Source: Synechococcus sp. A18-25c
GTDB taxonomy: Bacteria; Cyanobacteriota; Cyanobacteriia; PCC-6307; Cyanobiaceae
Reading direction: 5' to 3'
Assembly (NCBI RefSeq): GCF_014280035.1
Contig: NZ_CP047957.1
Location: 186,001 to 250,000, forward strand
Length of the DNA: 64,000 nucleotides
The notes under the pieces: generated by a model
What the model was told of the DNA's origin: nothing
Databases searched by the model: none
Seen by the model: the letters and a program-made list of their open reading frames with translations, nothing else
Position numbers and translations under genes: made by a program
Part shown: positions 37,230 through 46,398 of the stretch, in pieces
Position numbering within the stretch: position 1 is the first letter of the stretch
Layout of the letters: the number at the start of each line of letters is the position of its first letter

Positions 37230-39440
37230 GTGGCCGATATCGTTCTTCTGGCCACCTCAGACTGGGATCATCCGCTCTGGACCAATAAGCAGCACGTGGC
37301 TTGTGCGCTGGCTGAGCTGGGTCATCGCGTGCTGTATGTGGATTCTCTGGGGGTCCGCGGCCCCAGGGTTGATCGCTCTGATTCGGGCCGCATCCTGAAA
37401 CGATTGTTGCGGGGATTGTGTGGGCCGCGCAAGGTGAGGCCGGGAGTTTGGGTTCTGTCTCCTTTGGTGCTGCCGGGCCGGACCCGCGGATGGGCTGGAT
37501 TCCTCAACCACTGGAGTTTCAATCTCAGCTTGTTGGTGGCCGATTGTCTTCTTGACCTGCGCCGTCCGTTGCTCTGGACCTTTAATCCTCTCACCCGCGC
37601 CTATTTGCGCTTAAGCCGGTTTCATGCCGTGGTGTATCTCTGCGTGGATCGCATTCAGGCGCAGCCCGGGATGCCGGTGCAGGCACTGGAGGCGGCCGAG
37701 CGTGATCTCTGTACTGTCGCCAATGCGCTCTTCACCACCTCACCGCAACTTCAGGCGTCGCTTGGACCGCTGAATGCCGGCAGCCATGGTTTCGGCAATG
37801 TGGCGGACGCTGCCCATTTCGGTCAAGCTCTGCTGGAGGATCTTCCCCGACCGGTGGATTGGCCAGCCACCAAGGGGCCAGTGCTCATTTTTATCGGTGC
37901 GATCGATGCCTACAAGCTCGATCTCCACATGCTCGAGGCCTTGATGGAGCGAACCCCTCATTGGACCTATTTGTTTATTGGTCCAGTGGGTGAGACCGAT
38001 CCCAGTACTAACGTCAGCAGCTGGCAGCGGTTCCCGCATGTGCATCAAGTGGGCCCGAGGGCTTATGCAAGCCTCCCCGCCTATCTCGCCCATGCCGATG
38101 TGGCCTTGTTGCCGCTGCAGCTCAACGACTACACCCGTCATATGTACCCGATGAAATTCTTCGAGTACTTGTCGGCCGGTCGTCCGGTGGTGGCGACGGC
38201 GATCCCCTCCTTACGTGATCAGGGGGATGTGGCGTTGCTTTGTCAGCCTGAAGTGTCTGCGTTTGAAGCCGCGATTGAGCAGGCGCTGGCTGGAGAGGGG
38301 CCGGCCCTGGAGCGCCGGCTTGAGCGTGCGCAGCGACATACCTACCAAACGCGGACCAAGGCGATGCTCGATCGCCTCAGTCAGCACGGACTGATGCCTG
38401 ATGAGCCGTTCGCTCCACAGGCTCCTCCCTACCATCGTTTCCGTCATCAGTGGAGTCGGGCCCAGGTTTTTGCTCAGCTACGCCTCGCTCTGCTGGGTGT
38501 GCTGGAGCGGCTGGATCAAACGGCACGGGCTGAATGTTGGCTGCGTCGCTGGCTCGTGCGGGAACCCTCCAACATCGTCCTGCTGAGTGATCTGGCCCGG
38601 CGTCGGTTCGCCCAGGGCGACAACCGCGAAGGCTGTCGTCTCATTGAACGGATCTGGGAGGAAGACGGTAAAGCCGAAGTACTGCATCAGCTGCTGTTCC
38701 GCCGCGGGTCTCGACCGGGCAGTCGCATCGATCAGCTGGCCATGTTCGATGTACTGGCGTCCAGCACAGCTTTGCCGATGCATTACGCCGGATATTGCCG
38801 GGTGGTGCGCACCTATCGGGCCATCGACGCCAAGGATGTGGCGGCGTTGCGTCGGGGGGTCCAAGGGCTGGAGATGATTTTGTCTGAGCTGGAGGCTGAT
38901 CCCGACACCTACCGCTGCCTCAAGCCCAATCGGGAGAACCGGGCCAAGCTGCTGATCTCAGCTCAACTCACGCGTCTTCGGGCCTTGATGGCGTTGAAAG
39001 ATACGGTGGCTTTGCAACAGGCCTCGCTTGAACTGTTGGCCAGCGCGCGACGGTATGACCCGTTCGCCATTGATCGCACCACGGCCACGCGCATGACCCG
39101 CAACATCATGCGCAGCCTCACCATTGCAGCGGTGATGGCATGGCATGCCGACGATCCGCAGTGTTTTGATGTCGTGGTCAATGAGATGGAGCGTCTGCGC
39201 CAGGCTTGCCATGCCGATCGCTTTGATGTGATCTCTGCGAAAACCCACGAAGATCACAGGGGCTTTGCCGATGAAGTAGTGACGATGCTCAACGCTTGCC
39301 GCTGGTCTTCAGCTCAGCGATTGAGTCGTCCATCGCTGGAACAACTGGTGGATCCTGTTCTCCTTGTTTATTTCCCCAACCTGCGTCGTGCACGCGCTGA
39401 GAAGGCCGAGAGCTTTCTTCAGTCGCTTGGGTCGGTTTGA
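37230..39440 (+). CDS. Glycosyltransferase with long C-terminal helical extension
   Basis: 736 residues from a GTG. Residues 1-400 are GT4-like (ATSDWDHPLWTNKQH; IGAIDAYKLD; PMKFFEYLSAGRPVVA). Residues about 410-736 are an additional, mostly helical domain of unknown function, rich in Ala/Leu/Arg, that may be TPR-like (WLRRWLVREPSNIVLL). It begins 6 bases after the ABC exporter and its stop overlaps the start of the next glycosyltransferase, so all are in one operon. The extension could bind partner proteins or a polymer; no function can be assigned. Confidence 0.78.
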   Translation: MADIVLLATSDWDHPLWTNKQHVACALAELGHRVLYVDSLGVRGPRVDRSDSGRILKRLLRGLCGPRKVRPGVWVLSPLVLPGRTRGWAGFLNHWSFNLSLLVADCLLDLRRPLLWTFNPLTRAYLRLSRFHAVVYLCVDRIQAQPGMPVQALEAAERDLCTVANALFTTSPQLQASLGPLNAGSHGFGNVADAAHFGQALLEDLPRPVDWPATKGPVLIFIGAIDAYKLDLHMLEALMERTPHWTYLFIGPVGETDPSTNVSSWQRFPHVHQVGPRAYASLPAYLAHADVALLPLQLNDYTRHMYPMKFFEYLSAGRPVVATAIPSLRDQGDVALLCQPEVSAFEAAIEQALAGEGPALERRLERAQRHTYQTRTKAMLDRLSQHGLMPDEPFAPQAPPYHRFRHQWSRAQVFAQLRLALLGVLERLDQTARAECWLRRWLVREPSNIVLLSDLARRRFAQGDNREGCRLIERIWEEDGKAEVLHQLLFRRGSRPGSRIDQLAMFDVLASSTALPMHYAGYCRVVRTYRAIDAKDVAALRRGVQGLEMILSELEADPDTYRCLKPNRENRAKLLISAQLTRLRALMALKDTVALQQASLELLASARRYDPFAIDRTTATRMTRNIMRSLTIAAVMAWHADDPQCFDVVVNEMERLRQACHADRFDVISAKTHEDHRGFADEVVTMLNACRWSSAQRLSRPSLEQLVDPVLLVYFPNLRRARAEKAESFLQSLGSV

Positions 39441-40588
39441 TGACCCCGTTGCGGGTGGTGTTCATGATTGATTCGCTCAAGCTTGGCGGCGCAGAACGAG
39501 TATTGCTGCGCTGGGCCTGCTGGGGCCGCAATGAAGGTTGGCAGGTGTTGGTGATTACGCGGCATGGATCCGGCCGTGATGCCTACCCCGTGCCGGAAGG
39601 GGTGGAACGGTGGGTGGAGCCCAGGCTGTCACCCCTACTGGAGCGGCTGGGTTGGTTCGCTTTCCCCTGGCGGCTGCTTGCCTTGCGTCAGATGTTGTGT
39701 GATTACCGCACCGATGTGGTGGTGGGTGTGACCACGCTGCCTGCGGTGAAAGTGCTCTTGGCCAGTATGGGTTTGCGGGTGCGAACCGTTGTCTCAGAGC
39801 GCAACTACCCCCCGGCCAAGCCTCCTTCACTGCCTTGGCGTTGGTTGCGGCGCTTCACCTACCCAAAAGCTGATTTGCATTTCGTGCAAACCAAGCCTGT
39901 CGGTTCATGGCTCAGACAGCATTGTGGTGTGACACGGCAAAGGTTGTTGCCCAATCCGGTGTCTTGGCCGCTCCCCGACCGAGAACCTGTGCTGTCTCCA
40001 GACGACTGTCTGCCTCCCGAAGTGCCCCTGATCCTTGCGGCGGGCACGAAGTCACATCAGAAGGGATTTGATCGCTTGATGCCGGTGTTTGCTGAGCTGG
40101 GGCAGCGGACACCCAACCTGCATTTGGCTTTGCTTGGACTCGCTCCAGGCAGTTACCACGGCCGAGACCAACAAGCAGAGTTACGTCAACTCCTGGGCGA
40201 CAGCGTTGATTTGCAACGCAGGTTGCTGTTGCCCGGTGTCAGCGGCAGCATGGCAGGTTGGTATGAGCGGGCAACGGTCTTCGTGTTGCCATCGCGCTTC
40301 GAGGGATTCCCCAATGTGTTGCTCGAGGCGATGGCCGCTGGGTGTGCCTGCATTGCCAGTGATTGTCTGACAGGACCATCGGATCTCATCCGGCATGGAG
40401 AGAACGGTTTGTTGCTGTCCGCTCAGGCCGCGACTGGTGATTGGGTGGACGCGATTGATGGTTTGCTCCAGGATCCTGAGCGTTGCCATCAGCTCGGTGC
40501 AAGAGCTGCAGCAGTGCGCGAGCGTTATGCCTCAGAGCGCCTGCGGCGTGATTTTCTGGAAGCCATGAGTTCCTTCCGCCATGGATGA
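39440..40588 (+). CDS. GT4-type glycosyltransferase
   Basis: 382 residues from the ATG at 39440, which overlaps the previous stop (TGATG). The N-terminal MIDSLKLGGAERVLL motif and the C-terminal SRFEGFPNVLLEAMAAG with E/E spacing are hallmarks of GT4 enzymes. It also has SERNYPPAK and PNPV, shared in position with the following gene product, suggesting the two are related duplicates. The reaction is a sugar transfer onto a lipid-linked or growing polysaccharide in the cytoplasm; donor and acceptor unknown. Confidence 0.88.
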   Translation: MTPLRVVFMIDSLKLGGAERVLLRWACWGRNEGWQVLVITRHGSGRDAYPVPEGVERWVEPRLSPLLERLGWFAFPWRLLALRQMLCDYRTDVVVGVTTLPAVKVLLASMGLRVRTVVSERNYPPAKPPSLPWRWLRRFTYPKADLHFVQTKPVGSWLRQHCGVTRQRLLPNPVSWPLPDREPVLSPDDCLPPEVPLILAAGTKSHQKGFDRLMPVFAELGQRTPNLHLALLGLAPGSYHGRDQQAELRQLLGDSVDLQRRLLLPGVSGSMAGWYERATVFVLPSRFEGFPNVLLEAMAAGCACIASDCLTGPSDLIRHGENGLLLSAQAATGDWVDAIDGLLQDPERCHQLGARAAAVRERYASERLRRDFLEAMSSFRHG

Positions 40589-41849
40589 TTTATGGGTTGT
40601 TTTGCCCCATATCGGAGCTGGTGGAGCTCAAAAAGTTGGTCTTCTAGCGGCTGAGCATTTCGCGACACAAGGTTTCACAGTGAGGATCCTTTCGCTCCGC
40701 CATGAGCATCCGATTAAGCATCAACTTCCTGCTGGAGTGGAGGTTTTTGATCTGGGACCGTTGCGAGACAACTGGAATCGTTCCTTGTTGGCCCGAGGAC
40801 GTCGCTTTACTTTTGCTCAGGTTTTACGTCTTAGGAGGTATGTAAGCCGAGTCGGTTTATGGCTCATTGAATTGACTTGGCCTTGGTGCGAACACAAGGT
40901 CCACCCAGGCTCTGATTCTTTTGTGACGCAGCTGCTGTGTTGGTGTATGGAGGGCATTGGAGGCCTTCGTTACGTCCGGCTTCGGAAGCTGATGCAGAAA
41001 GAGAGGCCAAGGCGGGTTTTGGCTTTGCTAACCAAAACCAACATCCTTTGTGCTGCTGCGGTTTGGGATCTGCCAGTGCATTTGGTGGTTTCTGAGCGGA
41101 ATGACCCTCGACGCCAGCGACTCGATCATCTGTGGAGCCACTTGCGCCGTATTTTTTACCGCCGTGCCGATGTGGTGACTGCCAACACCGAGGGGGTGTT
41201 GAAGGCTTTGCAGGCCATGGGGCCATGGAAACGTCTGGACCTGTTGCCGAATCCACTTCCTGGTGGACTGAGCGTTGTCGAGCGAGAAGAACAGTCCAAC
41301 GATCGGCAGCGAGAGGTGCTGGCGGTGGCTCGGCTAGTGCCCCAGAAGGGTCTGGATGTGCTGATCCGTGCCTTCGCATCACTTCCGCCGTCGGTCCGGG
41401 ACGATTGGAGCGTCACTCTGGTCGGGGATGGACCGGAGCGCCAGGCCTTGGAGGCACTGGCCAGTGATACAGGGCTCAGGGAGTCGATTCGCTTCGAGGG
41501 ATTCCGCTCGGATCCGTTGGTGTTCATGCGCCGCGCATCGATCTTTGCGCTTCCTTCACGCTTTGAAGGCATGCCCAATGCACTGCTTGAGGCCATGGCG
41601 GCAGGGCTGCCATCGGTGGTGAGCGATGCCTCCCCCGGTCCGCTGGAGATGGTGAGTGATGGCAGGCAGGGCCTGGTGGTGCCCTGTGACGATGTGAGCG
41701 CGTTTGCAACGGCGCTGCAGCGGCTGATGCTCGATGGCGATCTGCGCGATCAATGCGGCGATGCGGCTCGCACCACGTTGCGGGCGCTCGACTGGGATGT
41801 GGTGGAGCCGCATTGGCGTTCGGTGCTGGCCCTGCCAGCGCAATCATGA
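40581..41849 (+). CDS. GT4-type glycosyltransferase
   Basis: 422 residues, overlapping the previous gene by 8 bases. It begins LPHIGAGGAQKVGLL, with an SERNDPRRQRLD loop. The C-terminal half has ARLVPQKGLDVLIRAF, SRFEGMPNALLEAMAAGLP and the GPLEMVSDG segment typical of the family. The middle (about residues 90-150) is more AT-rich and differs from the preceding enzyme. Probable role: addition of one residue to the surface glycan assembled by this operon. Confidence 0.88.
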   Translation: MDDLWVVLPHIGAGGAQKVGLLAAEHFATQGFTVRILSLRHEHPIKHQLPAGVEVFDLGPLRDNWNRSLLARGRRFTFAQVLRLRRYVSRVGLWLIELTWPWCEHKVHPGSDSFVTQLLCWCMEGIGGLRYVRLRKLMQKERPRRVLALLTKTNILCAAAVWDLPVHLVVSERNDPRRQRLDHLWSHLRRIFYRRADVVTANTEGVLKALQAMGPWKRLDLLPNPLPGGLSVVEREEQSNDRQREVLAVARLVPQKGLDVLIRAFASLPPSVRDDWSVTLVGDGPERQALEALASDTGLRESIRFEGFRSDPLVFMRRASIFALPSRFEGMPNALLEAMAAGLPSVVSDASPGPLEMVSDGRQGLVVPCDDVSAFATALQRLMLDGDLRDQCGDAARTTLRALDWDVVEPHWRSVLALPAQS

Positions 41850-43027
41850 GTCGGCGCGTCTTCGGTGTCAGCGACGGCCGCGAGCGGGTGCTGGTGCTGG
41901 CCCCCACAGCCCGCGCCGCCAGTGAAACCTTCATTCGCGCCAATCTCAGTGGGTTGTCATTGGACTTGACGGCCTACTTCGGCGACGAACGACCGCTGAA
42001 GGCCCCCTGGCGACTGGCTTACGGCAGTTCGATCCTGCTCAGCAAGCTGTTCACGCGTTTGCATTGGCTGCGTCTGGCAGGGCTGCCGGCAGCCTGTGTG
42101 GCCTTGGCCCTGATCCGTCGCCATCAACCGGATGTGGTGATGGTGGAGTTCGGTTTTGAAGCGGTGCGGGTGATGGAGGCCTGCGCCTGGTCCGGTGTGC
42201 CCCTGGTGGTGCATTTCCGCGGTTCCGATGCCTCGGCGGAGCGTCGCTTGGGTTTGCTGAAGGGGCGTTACCGGCGTCTGCTGGCCATGGCCGCCGGCGT
42301 GATCGTTAAATCCAGACCGATGGCCGACACCCTGTTGGCGCTGGGTGCACCAGCGGATCGCTTGCTGATCAGTCCCTCCGGCGCCAATGCCGCTTTGTTT
42401 CAGGGCAGCGACCCGGCCGCGGCGCCACCAGTGCTGTTGGCGGTGGGGCGTTTTGTGGCCAAGAAAGGTCCGCTGCAGACGCTTCGAGCCTTTGCTTTGC
42501 TCTGCCGTGATCCCGCTGTGGCCAGGCTGCAGCCCGAGCTGTGGATGGTGGGAGAGGGCCCGCTGCTGGCCTCGGCACGGTCGTTGGTGGTGGAGCTTGG
42601 CCTCCAGGAGCAGGTGCGATTTCTGGGCGTGCGTTCCCAGGACCGGGTGGCGCAGCTGATGCGTGAGGTGCGGGGGTTCGTGCAGCACTCGATGGTGGCC
42701 CCGGATGGTGACAGCGAGGGCAATCCTGTGGCGGTGATGGAAGCCCAACTCAGTGGTCTGCCGGTGGTGGCAACCCGTCATGCCGGTATCCCTGAGGTGG
42801 TGCTGGAGGGACAGACAGGGCTGCTGGTGGAGGAAGGTGACGAAGCCGGCATGGCGCGGGCGATGGCACGTCTGCTGATGGAGCCGGATCTGGCGGCACG
42901 TCTGGGAGACTGCGGGCGCCGGCGCATTCAGGAGCAGTTCACCATCGAGCATCACCTGCGGCAGGTTGAGCAGCTGCTGCGTCAAATCATCGACGACTGC
43001 GAGGTACATCGCGGGGCACGGCTGTAG
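41846..43027 (+). CDS. GT4-type glycosyltransferase
   Basis: 393 residues from the ATG at 41846, which overlaps the stop of the previous gene; the frame is open back to 41753 but that extension lies inside the previous gene. It opens RVLVLAPTARAASETFIRANL, typical of exopolysaccharide GT4 enzymes, followed by HFRGSDAS, VGRFVAKKGPLQTLRAF and EGNPVAVMEAQLSGLPVVAT. It shares the tail HHLRQVEQLLR with related capsule enzymes. The substrate is unknown. A sulfotransferase gene follows with a one-base overlap. Confidence 0.88.
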   Translation: MSRRVFGVSDGRERVLVLAPTARAASETFIRANLSGLSLDLTAYFGDERPLKAPWRLAYGSSILLSKLFTRLHWLRLAGLPAACVALALIRRHQPDVVMVEFGFEAVRVMEACAWSGVPLVVHFRGSDASAERRLGLLKGRYRRLLAMAAGVIVKSRPMADTLLALGAPADRLLISPSGANAALFQGSDPAAAPPVLLAVGRFVAKKGPLQTLRAFALLCRDPAVARLQPELWMVGEGPLLASARSLVVELGLQEQVRFLGVRSQDRVAQLMREVRGFVQHSMVAPDGDSEGNPVAVMEAQLSGLPVVATRHAGIPEVVLEGQTGLLVEEGDEAGMARAMARLLMEPDLAARLGDCGRRRIQEQFTIEHHLRQVEQLLRQIIDDCEVHRGARL

Positions 43028-43884
43028 TGAAGGGTGCTTTGCCAGCCAGGCCCAGGCTTCTGTTGATCCGAGGTCTCGGCCAAAGCGGTACCACGATTCT
43101 GGATCTGGCCCTAGGAGCGCATCCTCAGCTTGTTGGTTTAGGTGAAGCCGCCCGGATTCTGGAACGGCCTGCAGCGGGAGACGAGCACCGAGGACCTGCT
43201 CAGCTGCGCCGTGATCTGCGCTTTGAGCGTCGTTGTACCTGCGGTGCTGTGGCGGCCGAGTGCCCCGTGTGGGGTCCGCTGCTGGAGTGGCTCCCAGCCC
43301 ATGACGACCGTCCTTTGGCCGAGAAAACCCTGCGGCTGCTGGACGCCGTGCAGCGCATCCACCCCGAGGCGCAGTGGGCAGTGGATTCTTATCAGGACGA
43401 CATGGTGTTGCCGTTCCTCGATGACTCTGAACTGGACATTCGCATCGTGCATCTTACCCGTGATGTGCGCAGTTGGGTGCATTCCCGCTCCCGTGATGGC
43501 CAGCGCCGTGGCCAATGGTTGCCAGGTCTGAAGCCGCTGTTGCGTTGGTGCCGGGTGAATGCACGCCAGGCTTCCAGGCTGCAAGCCAGTGGCCGGCCGA
43601 TCTATCGCCTGGGTTATGAGCAGTTGGCCCTCGATCCGGAGGAAAGTCTGCAGCGAATCTGCGATTGGTTGGAGGTCCCGTTTGATCGCAAGATGCTGGA
43701 GCCTGCGCAGCACTCAAGCGGCCACATCCTCTCGGGAAATCGCATGCGTTTTGATGCCAAGCGAGGGGCCTCGATTCGCTACGACGGTGCCTGGTTGCAT
43801 CACTCCGCTGGGCTGGCACAGATGGCTCTGCTGCTGCCGTGGGTGGCGCGTTTGAACCGCAGGTTGGTGTATTCGGACGATTGA
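43027..43884 (+). CDS. Sulfotransferase family protein
   Basis: 285 residues from a GTG overlapping the previous stop. The 5'-phosphosulfate-binding loop is RGLGQSGTT at 15-23, and the 3'-phosphate motif is IVHLTRDVRSWVHSR. It would transfer sulfate from PAPS to a hydroxyl or amino group, and because it ends a glycosyltransferase operon a polysaccharide acceptor is likely (inference). Sulfated polysaccharides are common in marine organisms. It converges on kdsA with a 14-base gap. Confidence 0.82.
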   Translation: MKGALPARPRLLLIRGLGQSGTTILDLALGAHPQLVGLGEAARILERPAAGDEHRGPAQLRRDLRFERRCTCGAVAAECPVWGPLLEWLPAHDDRPLAEKTLRLLDAVQRIHPEAQWAVDSYQDDMVLPFLDDSELDIRIVHLTRDVRSWVHSRSRDGQRRGQWLPGLKPLLRWCRVNARQASRLQASGRPIYRLGYEQLALDPEESLQRICDWLEVPFDRKMLEPAQHSSGHILSGNRMRFDAKRGASIRYDGAWLHHSAGLAQMALLLPWVARLNRRLVYSDD

Positions 43885-43898
43885 GGTTTGAAGCCCAA

Positions 43899-44774
<876 letters not shown>

Positions 44775-44826
44775 TTAAGGCTCGCTCTTGAATTAGCCGT
44801 AGTCTGCGCCAAAGAGATGTGAACCA

Positions 44827-45543
44827 GTGGTAACGGTGAGACCGATCCCGATCTTCATCGGTTACGACCCGCGCGAGAGGGCAGCAACCAATGTGCTGAT
44901 TGACAGCCTCTATCAGCACAGCAGTGCGCCTTTGGCGATCACCCCGCTGGTGACGCCTCAGTTGGAAGCCCAGGGGCTGTATCGCCGTGAACGTGATCCG
45001 AAACAGAGCACGGCCTTCTCGTTCACACGTTTCCTCGTGCCCCATCTGATGGGTTACGAGGGCTGGGCGCTGTTCATGGACTGCGACATGCTCTGCAGAG
45101 GGGATATCAACCTGCTGTGGCAGCAGCGGGATGACCGCTATGGGGCGATGTGCGTACAGCACGAGCATGTGCCCGGTGAAACGGTGAAATTTCTGGGGGA
45201 AGTGCAGAGCGCCTATCCCAAGAAAAACTGGAGCTCCTTGATGCTGCTCAACTGCAAGCGCTGCAGCAAGCTCACGGTCGACTACGTGAACACGGCCACC
45301 GGGCTGGAGTTGCATCGCTTTCACTGGCTGGAAGGCGACCATGAGATCGGTGCCTTGGATGCCGGGTGGAATCATCTGGTCGATGTTCAGATTGCTCCAA
45401 CGGCATCAGCCGAGGAGGGCGGTCCGTCCTTGCTGCACTGGACCCTGGGGGGACCTTGGTTTCGCGAGCAGCGCACCATGGGGGGGGTGCTCGCTGCCGA
45501 ATGGTTCGGCGCCCGCGATGACGCCATGAAGCTTTGGGATTGA
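44827..45543 (+). CDS. GT8-like glycosyltransferase / nucleotide-diphospho-sugar transferase fold
   Basis: 238 residues from a GTG. It starts IPIFIGYDPRE, has LMGYEGWALFMDCDMLCRGD with a DCD metal-binding motif, and ends with LLHWTLGGPWF. This matches GT-A fold enzymes of the GT8 type and uncharacterised cyanobacterial relatives. The role is probably a sugar transfer in the surface-glycan pathway. Its stop overlaps the kdsB start (TGATG), which ties it to Kdo supply. Confidence 0.72.
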   Translation: MVTVRPIPIFIGYDPRERAATNVLIDSLYQHSSAPLAITPLVTPQLEAQGLYRRERDPKQSTAFSFTRFLVPHLMGYEGWALFMDCDMLCRGDINLLWQQRDDRYGAMCVQHEHVPGETVKFLGEVQSAYPKKNWSSLMLLNCKRCSKLTVDYVNTATGLELHRFHWLEGDHEIGALDAGWNHLVDVQIAPTASAEEGGPSLLHWTLGGPWFREQRTMGGVLAAEWFGARDDAMKLWD

Positions 45544-46391
45544 TGGTCATGACCGCTTCGATCCCGCAGCGACCGACGATTCAGCGTTCTGTGGTGGCTG
45601 TGCCGGCGCGCCTGGCCTCATCACGGCTACCCGAAAAGGTGCTGGCCGACATCGGCGGTCAGCCCATGATTCAACGTGTGCTGAATCGTTGTGCTGAGGC
45701 TGAGGGACCGGAGTCGGTGGTGCTCTGCACCGACAGTGAGCGTTTGCAGGAGCTGGCATCGGCTTGGGGCTTTCCCGTGTTGATGACGTCTGAGGCCTGC
45801 AGCTCCGGCAGCGAGCGCATTGCCTCTGTGGCGGATCAATTGGTGGCGTTGGCCTGGGGAGAGGCCGCTGATGCCTGGGATGACGCGCAACGGCAGCAAC
45901 GGTTGCTAAAAACCGCCGTGATCAATGTGCAGGGAGATCAGCCTTTTTTGGATTCCACTGTGGTGACGCAGATGGTGACGGAGTTCGGCAAGCGTGATCC
46001 GGTTCCTGCCGTGGTGACGCCCGTGTACCGCCTGTCTGCTGCCACCATCCACAACCCAGCGGTGGTCAAGACATTGCTGGCCCACGACGGTAGGGCGCTT
46101 TATTTTTCCCGCTCCGCGGTACCCCATGTGCGTGATGTGGACCCTGCGGAATGGCATCAGCACGCCTCTTACTGGGGCCATGTGGGGATGTACGGCTTCC
46201 GTGGCGATGTGCTTGCGGGTTGGGATCAGTTGCCCGCCTCACCGCTCGAAGATCTGGAGCGTTTAGAGCAATTGCGTTTGATTGAAGCGGGGCACACGAT
46301 TGCCACCTTCAGCGTTGAAGGAATATCTCTCTCCGTCGATACGCCTGAGCAGTTGAACGAAGCCCGTCGTTTGGCGAATCGTTCCGTTTGA
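45543..46391 (+). CDS. kdsB: 3-deoxy-manno-octulosonate cytidylyltransferase
   Basis: Activates Kdo as CMP-Kdo. 282 residues from the ATG overlapping the previous stop (another ATG lies two codons on). The N-terminal VAVPARLASSRLPEKVLADI and the NVQGDQPF motif are diagnostic, as is FSRSAVPHVRD. It is longer than the usual 245-250 residues because of an extra stretch of about 20 residues near 95-115 (ALAWGEAADAWDDAQRQQ), rich in charged residues. It is followed 7 bases later by a membrane glycosyltransferase gene. Confidence 0.93.
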   Translation: MVMTASIPQRPTIQRSVVAVPARLASSRLPEKVLADIGGQPMIQRVLNRCAEAEGPESVVLCTDSERLQELASAWGFPVLMTSEACSSGSERIASVADQLVALAWGEAADAWDDAQRQQRLLKTAVINVQGDQPFLDSTVVTQMVTEFGKRDPVPAVVTPVYRLSAATIHNPAVVKTLLAHDGRALYFSRSAVPHVRDVDPAEWHQHASYWGHVGMYGFRGDVLAGWDQLPASPLEDLERLEQLRLIEAGHTIATFSVEGISLSVDTPEQLNEARRLANRSV

Positions 46392-46398
46392 GATTGGC

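Noticed and set aside
41957-43009. Minus-strand reading frame of 350 codons opposite a glycosyltransferase
   Set aside because: The translation is His/Gln-rich, typical of an antisense shadow; the plus-strand gene has clear GT4 motifs.
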